The notes under the pieces were generated by a model, which had not been told where the DNA came from, searched no databases, and worked only from the letters and a program-made list of their open reading frames with translations. Of a stretch of 20,058 nt of DNA, positions 14,769 through 20,058 are shown one piece after another. The stretch comes from Hirudo medicinalis (Eukaryota; Annelida; Clitellata; Hirudinida; Hirudinidae). Each line of letters starts with the position of its first letter. Positions within the stretch are counted from its first letter, which is position 1. Position numbers and translations under genes: made by a program. The stretch spans positions 1-20,058 of the forward strand of contig MPNW01001010.1 of assembly GCA_011800805.1 (NCBI GenBank). Reading direction: 5' to 3'.

Positions 14769-17700
14769 TCATGCGTTTCAACTAGAATATTTTAATTATT
14801 AAATAATACTTTTAACCAAATATTTACTCATAAATTGTTCAATTTTTTCAACACCCGCATTTAAATGAATCCACATTTATCTTGTAAATGTAAATGTAAT
14901 TCATTTATATAGCGCCACATGCTTCAGAGGCGCTTCCTGTCAACCATTTATATAGCGCTACCTCCTAAGGGTGCTTGCGGCAGTACAGGCTGGGTTTCGA
15001 ACACGACACATTACACATTACAAATGTTGCCATTACCGCCGCATGTCATAACTTGATGCGAATGTATAAAAATGCGAGGCCTGGTACAAAATGAAACAAA
15101 AATATGAAATGTTCTCATCGATCTCACGCCTCTCGTTCATTTATCTCTTTCTCGAAGAAAAAAATAAAAATAAAATATAAAAATAAAAACTCTAAAATAA
15201 CTAAAAAAAAAATACTTAAAAACGAAAAGACAGACGGAGTACTTACGCTCTCGTGTACTCCCCAAAACCTGTATCATCTTCCTCTTTCAGACAGTCGTGT
15301 CCGCGAAGTTTCTCCTTCTCGTGTACTGAAATAGCGACCAGAACTGTTACAAAAAACTGTTACTAAATACAAAATAACGTATAAAGGCTAAAAAAAATCT
15401 TAAACACTTGGAAAAAAAAAGAATTTAATCGACAAACAAAGTAAGACCGCTCTGTTTTTTGGACGAAAGTGTCTTGTAAACCTTAAAATCCCGCACAAAG
15501 GGGGCTTTGTTTTGGACCACCCAGGGTCCGGGTTATTGATCCATTCCGCACCTCACCCATCATCGGCTTTATCGGGCCTACATCGTTCAGGAAACTATTC
15601 ACAGCCATCATCGACATCATCGTCGTCATCATCGCCATCTCATCTTTAGGATGATGAGTCTGATGAATAAATAGCCTCTACATCTCACCTGGATATATGC
15701 CTCCCCTGTTACACCTGATGCAGCACAGAAGGATCAAGAGGAGGAGGAGGAGGAGGAGCAGACAGATGAGCAGGATCAGCCAATTGAAGCCGGCAGATCT
15801 GCTTCTTACTGGCTCTGGGAAAACCCCACAAGAACGTTATTCAATAATTTATAATTTTAAGGATGGAGTGTGTTTACGACGCTTTACAGCACGGCTGTTA
15901 ATCATAATTAATATTTATAATATTGTTAATTATAGATTTTCGTCCAGTTTTAATTCTGCTGTCCAAAAATGTTTTGCGCACGTTTGAAGTAAACTTCGAA
16001 TTGTCGGCAGATTAAAAGTTTGTAGAAATAAACGAAACAAACAAAACAAAACAAAATGCAAAAATGGCAAACCTTTTTTGGCGGTCACGGTCATTCTTTT
16101 AGGTTCAGACTTGATCTCTTTGCCGAGATTATTCGTCGCGACGACCCTGAATTCGTACGTAGATCCGTCATCAAGGTTAGTCAAGTTGATCCAATTCTTC
16201 TCTTCCTCTGGCAGTGTCCTTATCCATTTGCCCTTGTCTCTGCCTGGCCCGCGTTTCCTGCTCGGTTTGGGATCTTTGCCTGGACGGATCTTTCCTTTGT
16301 CAGTCTTTGGAGATGTGGAATCAGGCAAATCACGGGGACTGCCGGGTCCATGAGGACCACCGGGACCGTAAGGACCACCGGGACCGTAAGGACCACCGGG
16401 ACCACCAGGACCTTTTGGCCCGCCTGGACCATAAGGCCCACCTGGACCACCTGGGCCATACGGACCTCCGGGCCCATATGGACCACCAGGACCACCGGGA
16501 CCGTAGGGACCTCCAGGCCCAAAAGGAGAACCGGGTCCCCCGGGGCCTTTGGGTCCTCCTGGACCATAAGGACCTCCTGGACCACCAGGACCCTTTGGAC
16601 CGCCTGGACCATAAGGACCACCTAACCCTCCCGGACCTTTAGGTCCACCTGGACCATAGGGACCGCCCAAACCGCCTGGACCGAAAGGACCACCAGGACC
16701 ATAAGGACCTCCGGGACCATAAGGTTCGCCAGGAGGGCCTAGGGGATGTTCGGTAGGCAAGGGCGTCTCTGGACCATGGGGACCACCAGGACCACCAGGA
16801 CCTTGGGGACCTCCTGGGCCAAATGGACCACCGGGACCATAAGGTTCGCCCGGTTCTCCGACCTGAGAAGAATCATCAATAGGAAGGCCTTCGGGCCCGC
16901 CAGGACCTCCGGGACCGTATGGACCACCAGGACCGTAGGGACCTCCAGGACCTCTATTACCACCCAGCCCAAAAGGCTCACCCATGTCCGGAAGAGGACC
17001 CTCAGGCATTTCAGGACCACCTGGACCGAAAGGGCCACCAGGACCATAAGGACCACCGGGACCGTTTGGTTCTCCCAGAGCTGGAATTTGTTCTGATAAA
17101 TCTGGACTTTCTGGACCACCGGGACCTTGGGGACCACCTGGTCCATATGGACCACCGGGACCATAAGGACCTCCCGCACCGTATGGATGACCGGGTGATG
17201 CCGTCGTTAGATAAGCAGATGCATCAGCATCCTGAGGAATAGTTGGTCCTCCAGGACCCATTAATCCCCCGGGGCCATGTGGACCTCCAGGACCATAAGG
17301 ACCACCTGGTCCATACGGTGCACCAGGCGCAAATGTCGGTTTCGGTGTGGCAGAATCATCTTTCTCTCCTCCGTCAGATTTGTCTGTTGGACTGATCGTT
17401 GGCCCTCCTGGACCACCTGGACCGCCCGGGCCGTATAGTTCACCAGGTAAACCAGATTTCTTTGGTGAGTCATCATCGTCATCATCATCATCATCACGGT
17501 TGGGACCACCAGGACCCCCTGGACCACCCGGTCCCATAGGACCCCCAGGGCCGTAAGGTCCTCCTGGACCGTAGGGTTCTCCAGGCTCACCGATAGGACC
17601 ATCTGTAGCTTCAGGGCCTCCTGGACCTCCAGGACCAAGAGGTCCACCCGGCCCCCACGGACCATAAGGACCTCCAGGCCCATAGGGACCACCCGGACCA

Positions 17701-19653
17701 TAAGGACCTCCCGGGCCATGTGGTTCTCCAATATTTCCTTCAGTCGTAGGAGTTAAGGTCGTTTGCTTGCGACCATCGGGTCCTTCCGGAACGATGGGCA
17801 CCCCAACAAAACCTGGTCCGCCTCCACCTTCATTGTCATCATCTTTATCATCATCATCATCAACGTCGTCATCGTCTTTTGCATCTTGGTCATCGTTATC
17901 ATCCCCAACTTTGTCACGTTCTTTTCCAAGTGGTGTTTCTCTGCCTCCAGGAGCCACCAGGCCGTCATCCACGTCCTTTTCTTCATCCCCATCTTCCTCC
18001 TCTTTATCTTCCGGGTTTTCAGGATCTGGAAGCAAACATTTGCAAGTCGTTGATGGGAGTCCCTGGCAAGCGATTCATAAATCTAACACACTACCGACTA
18101 TACAACGTTTTTCCAATGTTCGCTCTTCAAAACCTAGCAAGTATGTATATGAGTCCTCCCAGAGGCTCTCCTCCTCTGGTCATTGGACGGACGAAGCACG
18201 ACAATCGATGAACTCTAGAACTGCCCTATAACCTTGACCTTTGACCGCGCTCGGCTAACGAAACTCAACCTACCGATCTCCTTGTATTCGACGACGAACT
18301 TGCTTCCAGGATTCTGCTTTGGATCGTCAGGGTCTCCAACCGGATTCCATGACACGTTGACGTAATCGTCCCCGATGTCGATCTTATCCAGTAGAGGGGG
18401 TGTCGGCGCTGGAGGGATAAACACAATAAACAGACAAAGGTGTTTCTTTTATTGTTTGTCTACTAAGAAAAAAGGCGGCTAAAAGAGGATAATTAATTAG
18501 CACATTAATATTAATTACTACCCCAGACCGTTTAATGAATAGAGTTCCCTCATTAATAATTATTAAGCTCCACCCACGCGCCGCCTCCCTGGTCTTCTCG
18601 TCGATGCTTTGCTCCTCCCCTGCGCCTGCCTTGGTGGTGCCGTATATGTAAATGAGGTAGGAGGTATTGCTTTCCAGGTCCATTATCTTCTTTTCCAGTT
18701 GGTCAGGGTCCTTGACTAGTATTTCCTTCTTCTGATCCATGGAAGGAGGAGCTGTCCAAAGGGCGTGGCGAATTAGTCGTCTTGAATAATTTGATTTGTT
18801 TCGTAGATAAATAAAATGATTTAGTCATTGACAACTGCTCGTTCAAATCAAGTGATCAATGTTATTAATAATTAATAATAATTAATAATTAATTATGATA
18901 ATAAATTATATTAAAATATAAAAAAACAAAAACAAACTATTCTCGTCTTTAACATTTCTCACCTTTCTTATACTGGATGAGGTATCCTGTCAGATTTCCA
19001 TTCTTTTCCAACGGTGGCTTCCAGCTGACCTTGATGTGATCTGATCCTCTCTCCATCACCTTTGGTTCCATGACTTTGCTGGGAACTGACATTGTAATCA
19101 TTGCATTGTAATCTGAATTTAATCCCAATTCAAATAATTCAGTAAATCGATTATAATTTTTCTTAGTCACTAAGTCAGCTAGTCGTTTTACGGCCAGCTA
19201 TGGTCTAATTATGTCCTGGACTCCATAGGATAAAGTAAAAAATAATCCATGGCTAATGTTTTGAATCACCATCATCATCGTCGTCGTCGTCATCATCATC
19301 ATCATCATCATCACCACCACCACCATCGTCATCACCACCGACCTCCTTCATGACCATCATCATCACCACCACCACCATCATCATCATCATCACCACCGAC
19401 CTCCTTCAGGTACGTAGAAGGTGATTGGCTCGCTCAGTTCGCCCTTCTTTCCTCCGTTCAGCACCAACACTGCAGCCTTAACCATGGAGTCTGGCCACAG
19501 ATTGGTCACATGACCGATGACTACGCCATCGTGGTTGCCATTCTTCGAACGAGACCTGCGCTTCCTATTGGCTGGTGGGCAGGGATTCCAGGGCCTGACG
19601 ATGACGTCCTGTGCCCGCACGTCATCGGGGTTTGACACCCTCCAGTACTGGAT
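13702..19653 (-). CDS. Nrg: Neuroglian/L1-family cell adhesion protein, 3' part, with giant GPGGPY insert
   Basis: L1-family proteins are type I membrane adhesion molecules of neurons and epithelia (Ig and FnIII ectodomain, ankyrin-binding tail). Here the last 1036 residues are visible; the Ig domains and FnIII-1/2 lie outside the window. Minus-strand coding exons: 19653-19401, 19112-18963, 18751-18578, 18408-18274, 18025-16073, 15814-15689, 15325-15247, 14411-14388 and 13918-13702. All junctions are GT-AG with matching phases (mostly phase 1), 3111 nt to the TGA. Order: second half of FnIII-3 with RKRR; FnIII-4; first half of FnIII-5; an insert of about 594 residues; second half of FnIII-5 ([11 protein letters not shown]); TM helix; [21 protein letters not shown]; terminal SSFV. 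FIGQY and the surrounding tail make the family assignment secure. Which vertebrate paralogue it resembles most cannot be decided here. Confidence 0.93.
14388..14411 (-). CDS. Nrg: L1-family 24-nt microexon in the cytoplasmic tail
   Basis: Eight codons (reading PAVEPKL between split Ala and Ser codons), phase 2 to 2, so skipping keeps the frame. It follows a textbook pyrimidine-rich acceptor (CCCTCTGCCAG) and ends at GAG|GTAATC. Adding it joins TRA to [11 protein letters not shown] without a frame break. An in-frame microexon in a neural adhesion tail is a strong candidate for regulated inclusion, as with the RSLE microexon of vertebrate L1, but this one has a different sequence and position. 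Confidence 0.78.
14711..14768. repeat. (AATC)n / (AAAT)n microsatellite in intron
   Basis: Tetranucleotide array ATCAATCAATAAATAAATAA followed by about nine further CAAT units, inside the intron upstream of the microexon. Its main motif is the complement of the array at 1-82. Confidence 0.95.
14902..15003. repeat. Paired CATTTATATAGCGC element, SINE/MITE-like
   Basis: The 14-mer CATTTATATAGCGC occurs twice, 43 bp apart (14902 and 14945). Each copy is followed by a partner that can fold back: AGCGCC (14911-14916) with GGCGCT (14929-14934), and a degenerate pair after the second copy. Downstream, GGTTTCGAAC (14993-15002) resembles a tRNA B box. I recall TTTATATAGCGC...GGCGCTT as a dispersed repeat in several aquatic animals. 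Calling it a specific family would need a search. Confidence 0.45.
15247..15325 (-). CDS. Nrg: L1-family exon: membrane-proximal cytoplasmic tail with FGEY
   Basis: Acceptor GCTATTTCAG|TACACG; codes [20 protein letters not shown] then FGEYTR; donor GAGC|GTAAGT, phase 1 to 2. The basic YxVxxKE start and FGEY motif align with the tail of neuroglian and vertebrate L1 proteins. Confidence 0.9.
15603..15650. repeat. (ATC)n trinucleotide repeat in intron
   Basis: Degenerate CATCATCGTCGTCATCATCG array, 40-90 bp downstream (on the minus strand) of the transmembrane exon's donor. Confidence 0.7.
15689..15814 (-). CDS. Nrg: L1-family exon: transmembrane helix
   Basis: Acceptor GTTTTCCCAG|AGCCAG; codes [12 protein letters not shown], then a helix dominated by leucine ([15 protein letters not shown] and ILLCCI), then RCNRGGIYP; donor CCAG|GTGAGA, phase 1 to 1, 42 codons. 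The helix followed by C-I-x-x-x-RGG-x-Y matches the L1-family pattern (CFIKRSKGGKY in vertebrates). Three juxtamembrane cysteines could be palmitoylated. The (CTC)n codon run makes the helix core a slippage-prone microsatellite. Confidence 0.92.
16073..18025 (-). CDS. Nrg: Giant 1953-nt exon: GPGGPY-repeat insert plus second half of FnIII-5
   Basis: One open exon of 651 codons, phase 1 to 1, joins VVEYKEI to TAKK. Residues in order: an Asp/Glu-rich start (18025-17730) with runs such as [13 protein letters not shown]; nine blocks of GPGGPY-type hexapeptides (17729-16338) split by spacers; a Lys/Arg-rich segment with SRKRGPGR; then [14 protein letters not shown], sequon [14 protein letters not shown] and KRMTVTA, which complete FnIII-5. 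Glycine and proline codons vary freely at third positions (GGA/GGG/GGC/GGT and CCA/CCC/CCG/CCT) while the peptide is kept, which argues for a translated, selected sequence. Acceptor GCTTCCAG|ATCCTG, donor AAAAAAG|GTTTGC (weak). Automatic tools would probably label this collagen; I do not think it is one. Confidence 0.88.
16338..17729 (-). repeat. Nine-block GPGGPx hexapeptide coding repeat
   Basis: Each block opens with a variant of GEPYGPGG (GEPH, GELY, GAPY, GHPY, GEPN, GEPF), runs several GPGGPY/GPGGPx hexamers, often with x = K, H, Q, F, M or L, and ends GPGGPE or GPGGPT before a spacer of about 10-30 residues rich in Asp, Glu, Ser, Thr and Pro. One spacer contains a run of nine Asp. The last block is much the longest and most regular, suggesting recent internal expansion. 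Confidence 0.9.
18274..18408 (-). CDS. Nrg: L1-family exon: first half of FnIII-5
   Basis: Acceptor ATCCCTCCAG|CGCCG; codes PTPPLLDKI, the B strand DYVNVSWNP, then [13 protein letters not shown] (C strand); donor GATCG|GTAGGT, phase 1 to 1. The NPGS-x-F-x-V-x-Y signature is shared with neuroglian and neurofascin. Confidence 0.9.
18578..18751 (-). CDS. Nrg: L1-family exon: second half of FnIII-4
   Basis: Acceptor TTGGACAG|CTCC; codes [12 protein letters not shown], then [20 protein letters not shown], the F strand with ATTKAG-like GTTKAGAGE, ending EKTREAA; donor GCGC|GTGGGT, phase 1 to 1. It is 58 codons long, which sets the expected size for the equivalent part of FnIII-5. Confidence 0.88.
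18963..19112 (-). CDS. Nrg: L1-family exon: first half of FnIII-4
   Basis: Acceptor AAATTCAG|ATTAC; codes [14 protein letters not shown], the B strand HIKVSWKPP, the sequon NLT and GYLIQYKK; donor AAAG|GTGAGA. Phase 1 to 1, 50 codons. VSWKPP...NGxLTGY is the classic FnIII B-C region of this family. Confidence 0.9.
19267..19400. repeat. (CAT/CAC)n repeat with duplicated splice-donor segment
   Basis: Trinucleotide repeats of CAT, CAC and CGT fill the intron next to the FnIII-3 donor. A 20-bp segment spanning the real exon end and donor (19389-19408) is repeated exactly at 19331-19350, within about 55 bp of flanking similarity, so the intron holds a second copy of the splice donor. Confidence 0.85.
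19401..19653 (-). CDS. Nrg: L1-family exon: second half of FnIII-3 with RKRR site
   Basis: Begins [11 protein letters not shown] after TCAACAG, carries the basic cluster [11 protein letters not shown], then the F/G strands ([20 protein letters not shown]) and [11 protein letters not shown], typical of the end of this domain. RKRR fits R-X-K/R-R, and vertebrate L1 is processed by proprotein convertase at the same place in FnIII-3. Donor GGAG|GTCGGT, phase 1. The first half of the domain is off the right edge. Confidence 0.87.
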
Positions 19654-20058
19654 CTGTTGACATGGGTCAGTGATGTAAGAAGTGTCACGTTTCGGTGATA
19701 TGTTTGCATGAGTGATAGAAAATATTTTAAATCACATAAAACAAAAATATCGATTTTATTCCTCAGATTGAAATTATTGATTATTAGCAGCAATTCAAAA
19801 GCAGCGACTTGTGGTACCTAAATCCATCCCTAACCCTACCCCTACCCTATCCCTAACCCTATCCCTAACCCCAACTCTACCTCATGACCCTGGAAATCTC
19901 TGTAGAACTAAAAATCGTTGCCTGTCAGTTGGCTTTTGCCCGTGACTTTTCCAACCATCAAATTATTCAATTTGTGATCTTATAATATATAAGATATATA
20001 TAATAATTAAATATATAATAATTAATAATAATTTTCAAATTTAAAAAAAAAATAATAA
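19654..20058 (-). other. Intron upstream of the FnIII-3 second-half exon
   Basis: No exon for the first half of FnIII-3 is visible here; it must lie beyond the right edge. The stretch holds the telomere-like patch and ends in AT-rich low-complexity sequence (about 19980-20058). Confidence 0.75.
19826..19870. repeat. Degenerate interstitial telomere-like repeat (CCCTAA)
   Basis: A run of CCCTAACCCTACCCCTACCC and further CCCTAT/CCCTAA hexamers, i.e. TTAGGG-type units on the minus strand with CCCTAC and CCCTAT variants. It is short and imperfect, inside an intron, so it is an internal patch rather than a chromosome end. Confidence 0.75.

Noticed and set aside
16056..17242. Several long open frames on the plus strand and in other minus frames across the Gly-Pro repeat
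   Set aside because: GGA/CCx repeats contain few stop triplets in any frame. Only the minus frame that joins the FnIII halves has phase-matched splice sites and keeps its peptide while third codon bases vary.
16338..17729. Annotating the region as a separate collagen gene
   Set aside because: There is no signal peptide, no collagen C-propeptide or NC domain, and proline sits in X with Gly or Tyr in Y. Both flanks are halves of one FnIII domain in the same exon chain.

Overview
The window is nuclear DNA from an animal. Its genes are split by many short GT-AG introns (about 80-720 bp), the noncoding DNA is AT-rich and full of microsatellites, and both recognisable genes are metazoan families. 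A degenerate CCCTAA-type telomere-like patch weakly argues against an arthropod or nematode. I would say an invertebrate bilaterian and cannot name it further.

Layout: 1-4531 is upstream noncoding DNA with a GATT microsatellite, a pyrimidine-rich tract and one GC-rich patch. 4565-9791 (+) is a complete 11-exon membralin (TMEM259) gene predicted to encode 802 residues. 9792-13701 is a 3.9 kb convergent intergenic region made mostly of simple and degenerate repeats. 13702-19653 (-) is the 3' portion (nine coding exons, 1036 residues to the stop) of an L1-family neural cell adhesion molecule (neuroglian / L1CAM / NrCAM / neurofascin group). Its 5' exons lie beyond the right edge. 19654-20058 is intron with a telomere-like patch and AT-rich sequence.

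The adhesion-protein fragment reads: second half of FnIII-3 with a furin-like RKRR site, complete FnIII-4, first half of FnIII-5, a very large insert, second half of FnIII-5, a leucine-rich transmembrane helix, and a cytoplasmic tail with FGEY, an 8-codon microexon, the ankyrin-binding FIGQY motif and a C-terminal S-F-V PDZ-type ligand. Every exon junction I placed is phase-consistent.

The notable find is the insert. About 594 residues sit in the C-C' loop of the membrane-proximal FnIII domain, coded by one 1953-bp exon. It has an acidic start, then nine blocks of the hexapeptide GPGGPx (mostly GPGGPY) separated by short acidic or Ser/Thr-rich spacers, then a basic segment, after which the FnIII fold resumes. 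The repeat keeps glycine every third residue, but proline is almost always in the X position and glycine or tyrosine in the Y position. It therefore looks more like a silk/elastomer GPGGX spring than a hydroxylated collagen helix. I know of no described L1-family protein built this way, though I could not search.

The two genes have no evident functional link. Membralin is an ER membrane protein of ER-associated degradation, and the neuroglian-like protein is a cell-surface adhesion molecule. They are convergent neighbours.
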